NCBI RefSeq assembly: GCF_000187935.1
Contig: NZ_AEUT02000001.1
Span: 1,798,001-1,862,000, forward strand
DNA from: Streptococcus parauberis NCFD 2020
GTDB taxonomy: Bacteria; Bacillota; Bacilli; Lactobacillales; Streptococcaceae
Direction: 5' to 3'
Length of the DNA stretch: 64,000 bases
Part shown: piece after piece, positions 27,238 through 36,805 of the stretch
How the letters are laid out: the number at the start of each line of letters is the position of its first letter
Position numbering within the stretch: the stretch's first letter is position 1
Notes under the pieces: generated by a model
Database searches by the model: none
What the model was told of the DNA's origin: nothing
The model's input: the letters and a program-made list of their open reading frames with translations, nothing else
Program-made: the position numbers and the translations under genes

Positions 27238-29547
27238 CTATTTTTTTCTAATATTGAAACTTGCCCAAGCTTTTTGATAGTCTGCATCCGTACCACCAAT
27301 ACCATATTTATAAGTCATCGGACCAGCTCCATTTTTCGCCCATAAACTAGTCACTGTTTGGCCTCCAAGTGTGATGCGGCGACCATTGACTGTTACAGTT
27401 CCTGGTTGTAGCCCTGTTGTTTTCAAGACATTAGATTTTATTACACCTTTGTCTAATCCAAATCTTCCTGATTTAAATAAACTTGGATCTGCTTGGTTAA
27501 TGGCATTTACTAAATTTGCCATATAATTTGAATTATTATTATAGCCTGCCATCGGTGTTAAGGAATTATTATTATCATGTCCAGCCCAACCACCTAAGGT
27601 TACTTTTGGAGTAGCAAGCATTAGCCAAACATCAGAATAATTCTCAGTAGTACCCGTTTTACCTATCCAATCAACTGAACCCAAAGATGGATTAAGTCCA
27701 TTCAAACGTGATTTGAAAGTTGTAGTTGCACCAGAATCAATTGGACCACGTAATAATTGCTGTAATATTGTCGCTGTTGGCGCTGAAAAAACACGTTGTC
27801 CTTTTTTCTCATGTTGGTAAACGACAGTTTCGTCACTAGCAGTAATCTTTTCAACCATATATTGCTCATGAAACTCACCATTATTAGCAATCATCTGATA
27901 AGCATTTGTCTGTGTTCCAACAGATACATCGATACCTCCGCCAAGTGGAAGACTTTCAATTGAATAATCATTGATTCGATATCCCATCTTAGACATATAG
28001 GCTTCAACATCAACACCTTGATCACGAAGCAATTTCTCAGTCCAATATGCCGGAATATTCCAAGAAGTGTTTAAAGCTTCCTGAAGATTCATCATTGCCG
28101 TACCTTCACTGTCAACGTGCATAATTTTTTGTCCACTAGAATAGGTTGTCGGGTAATTAGAAAGCATACTTTCACTCCCCATCAAACCTTGGTCAATAGC
28201 AGGGCCATATGCAATAATTGGCTTAATACTTGATCCTGGAGAACGCATGGTATTGAAAGCATGATTATTTTGGTTCATGGTATAATCACGTCCGCCAATA
28301 AAACCAATAATTGCTCCATTAGAATTATTGGTTAAGACATTCCCGACCTGAACCATACCAGAGCCATCATCAAGCAAGCCGCCAAATCGGTTAACAGCAT
28401 CTTGCATAGCATTGTATACATTCTTGTTGATTGTTGTTTTTACAGTGTAACCACCTTGTTGTAGCTCTTTCATAGCCATCTCTTCATAAGAGGCTTTTAT
28501 CTCATCATTTTTCAAATCTCGTGGCGAAATTTTATCTCGTTTAATAAGATAAGTGAACATGGCTTTTTTAGCATCTTCTAAAACAGCATAATAAAGATAG
28601 TCATGCTTATTAATTTTGATAGATTCTGGTTTTTTAAAATCTTTACTAATCTGATAGTTTTTATAAGATTCATAATCTTTCTTAGAAAGGAATCCTGTCC
28701 GATACATATTATAGAGAACATTATGTTGTCGTGTAATACCGAAAGACATTTCTTTTTCAGATTTTAACTGACCAGTTGCTAAATAAGGTGAATAAACAAT
28801 TGGACTTTGTGGCAAACCAGCTAAAAAAGCTGCTTGCGGTACTGTTAAATCTTTTGCTGAAACACCGAATATCCCTTGAGCAGCTTCTTCGATACCAGCA
28901 ATATTTTGTCCTTTATTATTACGACCAAAAGGAGAGACATTCAAATAAGTAGATAAAATATCATCCTTATTAATATATCTTTCTAAAGCTAAAGCATAAA
29001 TAATTTCTTTGGATTTACGTTTAAAGGTTGGATCATCCCCAAGCACTTGCTGTTTAATTAACTGCTGAGTTAAGGTTGACCCCCCACTAGATTCTCCTAA
29101 ACCTAGGATAGATCCTAGAGTTGCCCTAAAGACTGCCTTGGGAACAACACCTTTATGTTCTTTAAAGTTTTCATCTTCAGTTGAAATAATGGCATTCTTC
29201 ATATTTGGTGAAATAGCATCATTAGCTACAGGCGTTCTCAATAAATCAGTATCAATCGGAGAAATCATACTATCATCTGAATACTTAAGTTGTGAAATCA
29301 TCGTGATAGTCTTAACTTCTTTGACTAAACTATCCTTACTAGGAACTTTAACCGAGTCAATCTGACTAGCTAAATAGCCAAAAGCCATCCCAGCACCAAG
29401 CATACCAAATAGGAAGATTGTAATATATATAAAATTGGTTAGTAATTTTGCAGTTCTTAAGGCAACAAAGCTAATATCTTTAGCATCCAGATTTTGCTTT
29501 CTACCTGTTTTTTTCTTCTTTAATTGGTTCACTATAAAATACCTCAA
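27238..29547 (-). CDS. pbp1b: penicillin-binding protein 1B (bifunctional transglycosylase/transpeptidase)
   Basis: 769 residues. A basic cytoplasmic tail and one membrane span near residues 37-60 lead into a GT51 transglycosylase domain (ISTEDENFKEHKG, GGSTLTQQLIKQQ) and a class A transpeptidase domain with SxxK (SPGSSIKP), SxN (TSWNIP) and KTGT (IGKTGTTE). It builds septal and peripheral peptidoglycan at the outer face of the membrane. Divergent from tyrS, as in other streptococci. Confidence 0.96.
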   Translation of the reverse strand: MRYFIVNQLKKKKTGRKQNLDAKDISFVALRTAKLLTNFIYITIFLFGMLGAGMAFGYLASQIDSVKVPSKDSLVKEVKTITMISQLKYSDDSMISPIDTDLLRTPVANDAISPNMKNAIISTEDENFKEHKGVVPKAVFRATLGSILGLGESSGGSTLTQQLIKQQVLGDDPTFKRKSKEIIYALALERYINKDDILSTYLNVSPFGRNNKGQNIAGIEEAAQGIFGVSAKDLTVPQAAFLAGLPQSPIVYSPYLATGQLKSEKEMSFGITRQHNVLYNMYRTGFLSKKDYESYKNYQISKDFKKPESIKINKHDYLYYAVLEDAKKAMFTYLIKRDKISPRDLKNDEIKASYEEMAMKELQQGGYTVKTTINKNVYNAMQDAVNRFGGLLDDGSGMVQVGNVLTNNSNGAIIGFIGGRDYTMNQNNHAFNTMRSPGSSIKPIIAYGPAIDQGLMGSESMLSNYPTTYSSGQKIMHVDSEGTAMMNLQEALNTSWNIPAYWTEKLLRDQGVDVEAYMSKMGYRINDYSIESLPLGGGIDVSVGTQTNAYQMIANNGEFHEQYMVEKITASDETVVYQHEKKGQRVFSAPTATILQQLLRGPIDSGATTTFKSRLNGLNPSLGSVDWIGKTGTTENYSDVWLMLATPKVTLGGWAGHDNNNSLTPMAGYNNNSNYMANLVNAINQADPSLFKSGRFGLDKGVIKSNVLKTTGLQPGTVTVNGRRITLGGQTVTSLWAKNGAGPMTYKYGIGGTDADYQKAWASFNIRKK

Positions 29548-29596
29548 CTTCTATTATACCAAACTTTGATAAAGCTTGCATAGCAGTTGCTTTTTT

Positions 29597-29602
29597 TGAT
29601 AT
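29597..29602 (+). promoter_or_regulatory. tyrS -10 element
   Basis: TATAAT about 40 bases before the tyrS ATG, with TTGCAT 18 bases upstream as a possible -35. The 93-base divergent gap is too short for a T-box leader, so tyrS seems not to be controlled by one. Confidence 0.6.
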
Positions 29603-29640
29603 AATGATTTCCGTAACTAAAAAGAAAATGGAGAAAGCCT

Positions 29641-30897
29641 ATGAATATTTTTGAAGAACTCAAAGCTCGTGGCTTGGTCTTTCAAACGACCGACGAAGAA
29701 GCCCTTGTCAAAGCACTAACAGAAGGGCAAGTATCCTATTATACAGGTTATGATCCAACAGCTGATAGCTTACACCTAGGTCACTTAGTGGCGATTTTGA
29801 CTTCACGTCGCTTACAGCTTGCAGGGCACAAACCATATGCTCTTGTCGGAGGAGCAACAGGTTTAATTGGTGATCCTTCATTTAAAGATGCTGAACGTAG
29901 CCTTCAAACCAAAGAAACTGTTTTGGAATGGAGTGACAAAATTAAGGGACAACTATCTAATTTCCTTGATTTTGAAAATGGTGACAACAAAGCTGAACTT
30001 GTAAACAACTATGATTGGTTCTCTCAAATTAGCTTCATCGACTTCCTCCGAGATGTTGGTAAGTACTTTACCGTTAACTACATGATGAGTAAAGATTCTG
30101 TTAAAAAAAGAATTGAAACAGGAATTTCATACACTGAATTTGCCTACCAAATCATGCAAGGATATGACTTCTACGAATTGAACGCAAAACACAATGTCAC
30201 TCTCCAAATTGGTGGTTCTGACCAATGGGGAAACATGACTGCCGGAACAGAGCTGCTTCGCAGAAAATCAGACAAGACCGGTCATGTTATGACCGTTCCG
30301 TTAATCACAGATGCAACTGGTAAAAAGTTCGGTAAGTCTGAAGGTAATGCAATATGGCTAGACGCAGATAAAACATCTCCTTATGAAATGTACCAATTCT
30401 GGTTAAACGTAATGGACGATGATGCTGTTCGCTTCTTGAAAATATTTACTTTCTTAAGCTTAGACGAAATTAATGCCATCGAAAAAACTTTTGATGCTGC
30501 GCGACATGAACGTCTAGCTCAAAAAACATTAGCTTGTGAAGTTGTTACTCTAGTCCATGGTAAGGCTGCTTACGATCAAGCTGTCAAAATCACTGAACAA
30601 CTTTTTGCCGGAAATATCAAAGAATTATCAGCAAGTGAATTAAAACAAGGTCTTAGCAATGTGCCAAACTATCATGTATCTTCCGAAGCTAATATGAATA
30701 TTGTTGAGATGTTAGTTACAGCTGGTATCTCCCCATCAAAACGTCAAGCACGCGAAGATGTAAGTAATGGTGCAATCTATGTCAATGGCGAACGCCTTCA
30801 AGATTTAGACTATCAATTACAAGATGAAGATAAAATCGATGGACAATTAACTGTTATCCGTCGTGGCAAGAAAAAGTACGCTGTATTAACTTATTAA
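29641..30897 (+). CDS. tyrS: tyrosyl-tRNA synthetase
   Basis: 418 residues, class I aminoacyl-tRNA synthetase. HIGH-type motif is HLGHL ([11 protein letters not shown]), the KMSKS-type motif is KFGKSEG, and the C-terminus has an S4 RNA-binding domain ([20 protein letters not shown]). RBS GGAGAAAG lies a few bases before the ATG. Single gene bounded by the divergent pbp1b and a downstream bidirectional terminator. Confidence 0.98.
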   Translation: MNIFEELKARGLVFQTTDEEALVKALTEGQVSYYTGYDPTADSLHLGHLVAILTSRRLQLAGHKPYALVGGATGLIGDPSFKDAERSLQTKETVLEWSDKIKGQLSNFLDFENGDNKAELVNNYDWFSQISFIDFLRDVGKYFTVNYMMSKDSVKKRIETGISYTEFAYQIMQGYDFYELNAKHNVTLQIGGSDQWGNMTAGTELLRRKSDKTGHVMTVPLITDATGKKFGKSEGNAIWLDADKTSPYEMYQFWLNVMDDDAVRFLKIFTFLSLDEINAIEKTFDAARHERLAQKTLACEVVTLVHGKAAYDQAVKITEQLFAGNIKELSASELKQGLSNVPNYHVSSEANMNIVEMLVTAGISPSKRQAREDVSNGAIYVNGERLQDLDYQLQDEDKIDGQLTVIRRGKKKYAVLTY

Positions 30898-30905
30898 TCA
30901 CAAGA

Positions 30906-30937
30906 AAAAATGTCCTACCTCAAGGTAGGACATTTTT
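30906..30937. terminator. bidirectional terminator between tyrS and adcB
   Basis: AAAAATGTCCTACC, loop TCAA, and its perfect complement: 14-bp stem with A and T flanks between convergent genes. Confidence 0.92.
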
Positions 30938-31751
30938 ATTTAACTAATTTTTTGAGTATCCCGATAATATTCACAATCAAGAAAATTGTGATAAAAATCA
31001 TTGTGATAGTGGCACTTGCTGGTGTTTCCCAGAAATAGGACAGGAAGATTCCGGCAGTCATACCGACAAACCCAATGCCAATACCTAAGAAAATCACGGA
31101 AGTGAAATTTTTACCTATTCGCATAGCAATACTTGCTGGCAAGACCATGATTGTCGAAACTAGTAAGGCTCCTGCCGCGGGGATTGTTAACGCGATAGCT
31201 ATACCGGTTACAACATTAAACAGAACTGACATCAATCTAACAGGTAAGCCATCGACATAAGCGGTATCCTCATCAAAGGTCAAAATATACATGGGTCTAA
31301 TAAAGAGCATAGTCAAGACAAGGATTAGAATAGCTATAACGAAGAGGGCAATAACCTGCTCCATGCTAATTGTAATGATTGATCCAAAGAGATACTGCTC
31401 TAGGCTAACATTGGAGTTGCTTGAAGATTTGCTCATAATAATGAGCGAGATTGCTAACCCCATTGACATGAGAATGGCTGTTGAAATTTCCATGTAGTGC
31501 TTGTAAACTACACGAAGATACTCAAGAACCACCGCTGCAATCGCTACGACAATAATCGTTGTCCAAGTTGGATTAACACCCAGGACCACGCCAAGTGCCA
31601 CCCCTGCTAAGGAAACGTGACTCAGTGTATCACTCATTAGACTTTGGCGACGCAGAATTAAAAAGATACCAAGTATAGGAGCAAAAATACTAATAGCGAT
31701 AACAGCCATTACAGCTCTCTGCATAAAATCATAAGATAATATCTCTAACAT
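30936..31751 (-). CDS. adcB: zinc ABC transporter permease AdcB
   Basis: 271 residues with seven or eight hydrophobic segments and the ABC-3 family pattern (SLMSDTLSHVSLAGVALG near residues 33-50, VVTGIAIALTIPAAGALLVS). It forms the membrane channel for zinc uptake with AdcC and an AdcA lipoprotein encoded elsewhere. It starts two bases after the adcC stop and is the last gene of adcRCB. Confidence 0.94.
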   Translation of the reverse strand: MLEILSYDFMQRAVMAVIAISIFAPILGIFLILRRQSLMSDTLSHVSLAGVALGVVLGVNPTWTTIIVVAIAAVVLEYLRVVYKHYMEISTAILMSMGLAISLIIMSKSSSNSNVSLEQYLFGSIITISMEQVIALFVIAILILVLTMLFIRPMYILTFDEDTAYVDGLPVRLMSVLFNVVTGIAIALTIPAAGALLVSTIMVLPASIAMRIGKNFTSVIFLGIGIGFVGMTAGIFLSYFWETPASATITMIFITIFLIVNIIGILKKLVK

Positions 31752-31753
31752 AC

Positions 31754-32452
31754 TTAAACCTCCTTGCTTTCTTGGTCATGGACATTAAAACAACGCCATG
31801 GGAGGTTTTCATTACGAACCAAATGAATATTACGATCAGCATAATCTTTGACCTCTTCAGGGTCATGGGTAATCATTAAAACAGCTTTACCATGTTTATG
31901 TGCACTATGATTCATTAACTGATAAAATGTTTCAGTCGTTCCACTATCCATACCAGTAGTCGGTTCATCGAGGACAAAAACATCAGGGTCAGAAGCAAAC
32001 ATTCGTGCAATCACAACCCTTTGCTTTTGTCCACCAGATAAACTACCAATCCGTTTGTTACGACTTTCCCACATGCCAACTGATTCCAAGCTAGCTTTGA
32101 TATGTTCTTCATCATGCTTTGTAAGACGTCTGAACCAACCATTACGAGGGTACCGTCCTGATTTCACAAACTCATAGACAGTTGATGGAAACCCAGCATT
32201 AAAACTGGCAACTTGCTGCGGTAGGTAGGCGATTCGAAGTTTTTTTCCTTCTTTATTCGTTTTCGAAAAAGTTACTGTACCAACCTTTGGTGTCAATATA
32301 CCTAGAGTCGCTTTAATTAAGGTTGATTTCGCGGCACCATTTTCTCCGGTTAAGGTAACAAACTCTCCGCTGTCTAAATGATAAGTGACCCCCTCTAGGA
32401 CGGGATCACTTTCATAATAGAAGGAGAGATTTTCAACTGTTAAATATCTCAA
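31754..32452 (-). CDS. adcC: zinc ABC transporter ATPase AdcC
   Basis: 232 residues with Walker [11 protein letters not shown] (Ala in place of the usual Gly before Lys), signature LSGGQKQRV, Walker [13 protein letters not shown] and ITHDPEEV. It energises zinc import with AdcB. It lies between adcR and adcB with gaps of three and two bases, so the three are one operon under AdcR control. Confidence 0.94.
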   Translation of the reverse strand: MRYLTVENLSFYYESDPVLEGVTYHLDSGEFVTLTGENGAAKSTLIKATLGILTPKVGTVTFSKTNKEGKKLRIAYLPQQVASFNAGFPSTVYEFVKSGRYPRNGWFRRLTKHDEEHIKASLESVGMWESRNKRIGSLSGGQKQRVVIARMFASDPDVFVLDEPTTGMDSGTTETFYQLMNHSAHKHGKAVLMITHDPEEVKDYADRNIHLVRNENLPWRCFNVHDQESKEV

Positions 32453-32455
32453 AAT

Positions 32456-32899
32456 TTACCTTTCTAATTCCTTGGCAAATACAGTCAAGAATTTTTCAAC
32501 GACTGCTTCCTCTTCCTCTGAGAAGTTTTCAAGCAGTCTCTTATAGACATCTAGTGTTTGATCATGATGATGTGTATGTTCTTGGGCAATTGGCATAGCC
32601 AGTTCAGTTAATTCAAAATAGGTAACACGCGCATCTACTGCATCCTTAGATGAAGCCAGCATGCCTTGCTTAATTAAACTTTTAATTGCTTTTGTAACAG
32701 CAGCCTGACTGATATTTAATTTTTTTGCTAATTCAGTATTTGTCAGTTTATCCTGTGACAGGAGCATCAAAATATGTTCCTGAGTATTTGTCAATTTAAC
32801 ATCACTTTGGCATGAGCCAAATAATAGTTCGTGCTGATTTTCAGCCTTCATCAAAATTCGATTAACCAAGCTATCAATTTTCTTTTCTAAAGTCCCCAT
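32456..32899 (-). CDS. adcR: zinc-responsive MarR-family repressor AdcR
   Basis: I chose the ATG at 32899 (147 residues) because GAGGTG sits nine bases upstream and this fits the family length; an ATG four codons earlier has no RBS. The winged helix is visible as LTNTELAKKLNISQAAVTKAI, followed by a His-rich zinc-sensing stretch EHTHHHDQ. Zn-bound AdcR represses zinc uptake genes. Its own operator lies just upstream, so adcRCB is autoregulated. Confidence 0.95.
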   Translation of the reverse strand: MGTLEKKIDSLVNRILMKAENQHELLFGSCQSDVKLTNTQEHILMLLSQDKLTNTELAKKLNISQAAVTKAIKSLIKQGMLASSKDAVDARVTYFELTELAMPIAQEHTHHHDQTLDVYKRLLENFSEEEEAVVEKFLTVFAKELER

Positions 32900-32915
32900 A
32901 ACACACCTCATTTTC

Positions 32916-32927
32916 TTAACCAGTTAA
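32916..32927 (-). promoter_or_regulatory. AdcR box
   Basis: TTAACCAGTTAA, an exact match to the streptococcal AdcR operator consensus TTAACYRGTTAA, 17 bases upstream of the adcR start codon. Confidence 0.9.
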
Positions 32928-32967
32928 TTATAACAAAAAGAAATCAAAGAAGCAAGATGAATTGCCT

Positions 32968-33819
32968 CTATAATGTTCTTACTTTATAAACTTCCTTACA
33001 AAATCCTTTTAGACTATTGACGACCCGATTGGCCTGTTTTTCTGTCCGACATAGAGCAAACACTGTTGGTCCACTCCCAGTCATCAAGGCAACATCTGCT
33101 CCCGAAAAAATCATTTTATCTTTTATTTTCTGAATAAATGGCTTTCTTGTAATACTAATATTTTCCAAAGAATTTCCCATGCTAGTAATCAAAGCCTGAT
33201 AGTTATTAGTTTCTAAAGCATTTATTATGGCAGAAATATCAACACGAGAAATTTCTTGACAATCAACCTCAGAAAAAATCGTTCGCGTTGAAATCCCAAA
33301 TTCAGGCTTAACCAGAACAACCCAAGATGACAATTTCCCATCTATACAATCTACCTGCTCTCCCATGCCGCCAACCTGAGCACAGCCACCTGAAATACAA
33401 TAGGGAACATCACTGCCAATACGTTTGCCAATTGCAATCATTTCCTCTTTAGTTAGATTTAATTGCCAAAGCTTATTGAGTCCTCTAATTGTCGCCGCTG
33501 CATCGCTTGAGCCACCACCCATACCTGCACAAATTGGAATTTTCTTGTCCAAATTGATGCTTACTCCTTTTTTTATACCATAATCAGCTTTTATCAGTTG
33601 AGCTGCTTTAAAGACATCATTTTTATCATTTACTGGCATTTTAGGAGAATTAGAAGTTATCACAATCTTATTGTCTTCTCTGTCTGACAATGTAATATAG
33701 TCACATAAATCAACACTTACCATGACCATTGATAAATCATGATAGCCATCATCCCGCTTACCAAGCACATCCAAGCCTAAATTAATTTTTGCAGGAGCTC
33801 TTTCAATTATTGAAACCAT
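32968..33819 (-). CDS. ispE: 4-diphosphocytidyl-2-C-methyl-D-erythritol kinase homologue (GHMP kinase)
   Basis: 283 residues from the ATG at 33819, which has GAGGGG upstream; a GTG four codons earlier is possible. GHMP kinase motifs are intact: APAKINLGLDVLGKRDDGYH and PICAGMGGGSSDAAA. IspE acts in the MEP isoprenoid pathway, yet streptococci generally make isoprenoids through mevalonate and lack the rest of the MEP genes. The same orphan gene stands next to adcR in other pyogenic streptococci, so its real substrate is unclear. Confidence 0.9.
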   Translation of the reverse strand: MVSIIERAPAKINLGLDVLGKRDDGYHDLSMVMVSVDLCDYITLSDREDNKIVITSNSPKMPVNDKNDVFKAAQLIKADYGIKKGVSINLDKKIPICAGMGGGSSDAAATIRGLNKLWQLNLTKEEMIAIGKRIGSDVPYCISGGCAQVGGMGEQVDCIDGKLSSWVVLVKPEFGISTRTIFSEVDCQEISRVDISAIINALETNNYQALITSMGNSLENISITRKPFIQKIKDKMIFSGADVALMTGSGPTVFALCRTEKQANRVVNSLKGFCKEVYKVRTL

Positions 33820-34048
33820 AAGACCCCTCACTTAATCTTTGATATATCTTAAAATATACACAATATTAATAAAAAACTCAACTATCTGTTATTCCAATTT
33901 TATGTCAACTGACTCTGTCAATTCCTCAAAAGCCAAGTCTATCAATAGCTTATGCCTGCTAATAATACTTTTCTCCGAATATTATTCTAGCAATCACCTT
34001 CTATTTAAGGTAGAATAGAGAGGTAAAAGTATGCAAGGAGAACCATAG

Positions 34049-35029
34049 ATGTCACGTTATTGGAACAAGTTTCCAGAAATCCAAAAAGAAATTGATGCCG
34101 TTGTAGAATTAATCGGTCAACGTGCCAATGTTCGAAATTCGGATATAAAAGCTGCAATTGTAGATTTAAGTACAGCCGGGGGAAAATACCTGAGACCAGC
34201 CTTTTTCTTTTTCTTTTCTCAATTCGGAGACCAAGAACAAAAAAATCGTGACCAACTCCGTCAAATTGCTGCCTCTCTAGAGATTCTCCACATGGCCACC
34301 TTAATTCATGATGACGTCATTGATGATTCTCCGCTTAGACGAGGTCAAAAAACAATTCAAACCCAATTCGGAAAAGATGTGGCCGTATATACAGGTGATT
34401 TTCTTTTCACCATTTTCTTCGAATTAATCCTCGAAAGCATGCAAGATTCTCCTTACATGACCATCAATGCCAAAGCCATGAAACAGATTCTAATTGGCGA
34501 ATTGGAACAAATGGAGCTCTACTTCAATCAAGAACAAGATGTGGAAAGTTACCTAACTGCTATTTCGGGGAAAACGGCAGAGCTTTTCCAATTAGCTAGT
34601 CAAGAAGGGGCTTATTTTGCCGGAGCAAGTCAAGATGTAGTAAGCCTTGCTGGTAGAATTGGCCATCACATCGGAATGACATTCCAGATTTTAGATGACA
34701 TCTTAGATTACACAGCAGACCCTAAAACTTTCAACAAACCTGTATTAGAAGACTTATGCAATGGTGTCTATAGTCTGCCTCTTTTACTAGCAATGAAAAA
34801 AAATCCTGCTGCCTTTAAACCCCTACTCGATAAGCAGCGAGACATGACCTCCGCAGATCGGTTACAAGTCAAAGAATTAGTTTTAACTTATGGTGGTGTT
34901 GAGGAAGCTAAAGCATTGGCTAATAAGTACACCGAAAAAGCACTGGCCGATATTGAACAACTACCAAAAATAAAAGCCCAAAAACAACTCTTAAAAGTAA
35001 CCAAGGAATTGTTAAAACGAAATATATAA
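34049..35029 (+). CDS. polyprenyl diphosphate synthase (menaquinone side chain)
   Basis: 326 residues. Both Asp-rich motifs of trans-prenyltransferases are present: LIHDDVIDDSPLRRG and FQILDDILDY. It makes a long-chain polyprenyl diphosphate by adding isopentenyl units, at the membrane face. Its position opposite cydABCD, ndh and menA argues that the product is the side chain of a (demethyl)menaquinone rather than undecaprenyl phosphate. RBS AAGGAG lies 11 bases before the ATG. Chain length (HepT, IspB or similar) cannot be told by eye. Confidence 0.88.
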   Translation: MSRYWNKFPEIQKEIDAVVELIGQRANVRNSDIKAAIVDLSTAGGKYLRPAFFFFFSQFGDQEQKNRDQLRQIAASLEILHMATLIHDDVIDDSPLRRGQKTIQTQFGKDVAVYTGDFLFTIFFELILESMQDSPYMTINAKAMKQILIGELEQMELYFNQEQDVESYLTAISGKTAELFQLASQEGAYFAGASQDVVSLAGRIGHHIGMTFQILDDILDYTADPKTFNKPVLEDLCNGVYSLPLLLAMKKNPAAFKPLLDKQRDMTSADRLQVKELVLTYGGVEEAKALANKYTEKALADIEQLPKIKAQKQLLKVTKELLKRNI

Positions 35030-35062
35030 AAAGAGCAAAGGATTTCTTCCCTTGCTCTTTTA
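35028..35062. terminator. bidirectional terminator between polyprenyl synthase and cydC
   Basis: AAAAGAGCAAAGG and CCCTTGCTCTTTT form a stem around a short loop, with T-rich tails on both strands, between convergent genes. Confidence 0.85.
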
Positions 35063-36805
35063 TTTACCATCATCGATAGCTTTTAATTGACGGTAACGGT
35101 CATTCGTTTCTTGTAAAACAGAAGGTTCACCTGAAATTTCAATTTGACCATCCTCAATAAAGATGACCTTATCAACTTTTTCAATTCCCTTCAGATGGTG
35201 TGTAATCCAAATAAGAGTTTTACCTTGTAAGGCTTCCAAAACTGTCTCTAATAATGCTTTTTCAGTAATTGGATCCAAACCAACAGTTGGTTCATCTAAA
35301 AGTACAATCGGTGTGTCTTGCAAGAGTATCCGAGCAAGGGCAATCCGATGTCTTTCACCACCTGAAAAACGCAAACCTGCTTCATCAACCATGGTATGGA
35401 TACCGTGGGGTAGTGCTGAAACCATTCCTTTTAAACCAACTTGTGCTAGGACATCCCAGACATCGGATTCACTCGCTTGATTATTGCCAAGGCGAATATT
35501 GTTCAAGAGACTTGTGTTAAAGAGGTAGGGTGCTTGTTGAATCACACCGATATAATCTGAAATGTGTTCTCCTAACTCACCAACAGGTATTCCAGAAAGA
35601 GAAATAGATCCCGCTGATACTAGTAAATCTCCACGTATTAAACTGGCTAAGGTACTTTTACCTGAACCACTTTTACCAAGAATAGCTAGTTTTTGGCCAG
35701 CTGTTATTTCCAAATTCAAGTCAGACAGGACTAACTTATCCGAATCAGCATAATGGAAATCTAAATTTCTGATACTCAAATTAAATGGTGCAGCAGGAAG
35801 CTGTCTAGTGACCTGTTGTTCTTTGATCTGTGGCAAATCGTTTAAACGATTTAAAGATTCTGCGTAACTTGATGATTCTTGACTTGCAGCAGCTAAGCCT
35901 GAAAAGGCATCAATCAGTGGAAAGACTGATAAAACAAAGGCAGCAATCCAGTTAGCCGCACCTCCATGGTCACCTGGGAACTGATTTGAAGCCCAAGCTA
36001 GGGTGACAACTGCTAGGATGGCAAAGGCTAATTGAAAAATGAAATTACGTTTATTATTAAAATGCTTCATTTTGGCTTGAACACTTGCCAACTTCGCTTC
36101 AGATTCTGCATGTAAGGCAACATATTCTTGACCACGTTGACTAAAAATCCAATCTGAAATTCCTAACACATTATCTGTTAAATCTGTATATAATTTACTT
36201 TTTAACTGTTTTTCCTGCTCTTGTCTGGCACCATTAATAATAACTGACCAAAGTGGAAAAAGAAAAACAAGAACTCCCAAATACAGAAGTACAAATAGGG
36301 CAAACCAGATATTAAAGTAACCCAGTCCAACAATAATAAAGACATATAAGACCCAGGCAATAATGGTAGGGAAGACAGTTCTCAAATATAGATTTTGAAT
36401 ATGATTGATGTCTTCAGCTAACAGACCCATGATATCGCCTAGTCGATAATTCTTCCTGAGAAAAATTGCGTCTTCCTCTAATGTTTCATAAAGTTTTAGG
36501 CGCAGCTTAGAAGTCATTTTTAATACCCAATTGTGACTTGTTAGTCGTTCGACATATCGAAAAACAGGGCGACCAATTCCAAAGGCGCGAGTTAAAACAA
36601 TTGGTATGTAAACTAAGAGGATATTGCTTGGTAGTGATGCCGACTTACTGATGAGAAAACCTGAGTTAAACATGAGTGAGCTGGCAGCAAAGAAAGTTAA
36701 AAATCCTAAAAACAAGGCCAATATTAATGATTTCTTATAGCGTTTGAAAAAAGGTTTGACCCATTGATCTTTTGCTAGGGCTTGAATTATTGGTATTTTA
36801 ATCAT
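35060..36805 (-). CDS. cydC: CydC subunit of thiol/cytochrome bd assembly ABC exporter
   Basis: 581 residues from the ATG at 36805, which overlaps the previous stop by eight bases and follows GGGAGG. Six-span membrane domain then ATPase domain: Walker A LGKSGSGKST, signature FSGGERHRIAL, Walker B IVLLDEPTVGLDP. With the partner encoded upstream it forms the CydDC-type exporter of cysteine/glutathione needed for cytochrome bd assembly. It resembles E. coli CydC; in Firmicutes literature this second gene is often called cydD. Confidence 0.92.
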   Translation of the reverse strand: MIKIPIIQALAKDQWVKPFFKRYKKSLILALFLGFLTFFAASSLMFNSGFLISKSASLPSNILLVYIPIVLTRAFGIGRPVFRYVERLTSHNWVLKMTSKLRLKLYETLEEDAIFLRKNYRLGDIMGLLAEDINHIQNLYLRTVFPTIIAWVLYVFIIVGLGYFNIWFALFVLLYLGVLVFLFPLWSVIINGARQEQEKQLKSKLYTDLTDNVLGISDWIFSQRGQEYVALHAESEAKLASVQAKMKHFNNKRNFIFQLAFAILAVVTLAWASNQFPGDHGGAANWIAAFVLSVFPLIDAFSGLAAASQESSSYAESLNRLNDLPQIKEQQVTRQLPAAPFNLSIRNLDFHYADSDKLVLSDLNLEITAGQKLAILGKSGSGKSTLASLIRGDLLVSAGSISLSGIPVGELGEHISDYIGVIQQAPYLFNTSLLNNIRLGNNQASESDVWDVLAQVGLKGMVSALPHGIHTMVDEAGLRFSGGERHRIALARILLQDTPIVLLDEPTVGLDPITEKALLETVLEALQGKTLIWITHHLKGIEKVDKVIFIEDGQIEISGEPSVLQETNDRYRQLKAIDDGK

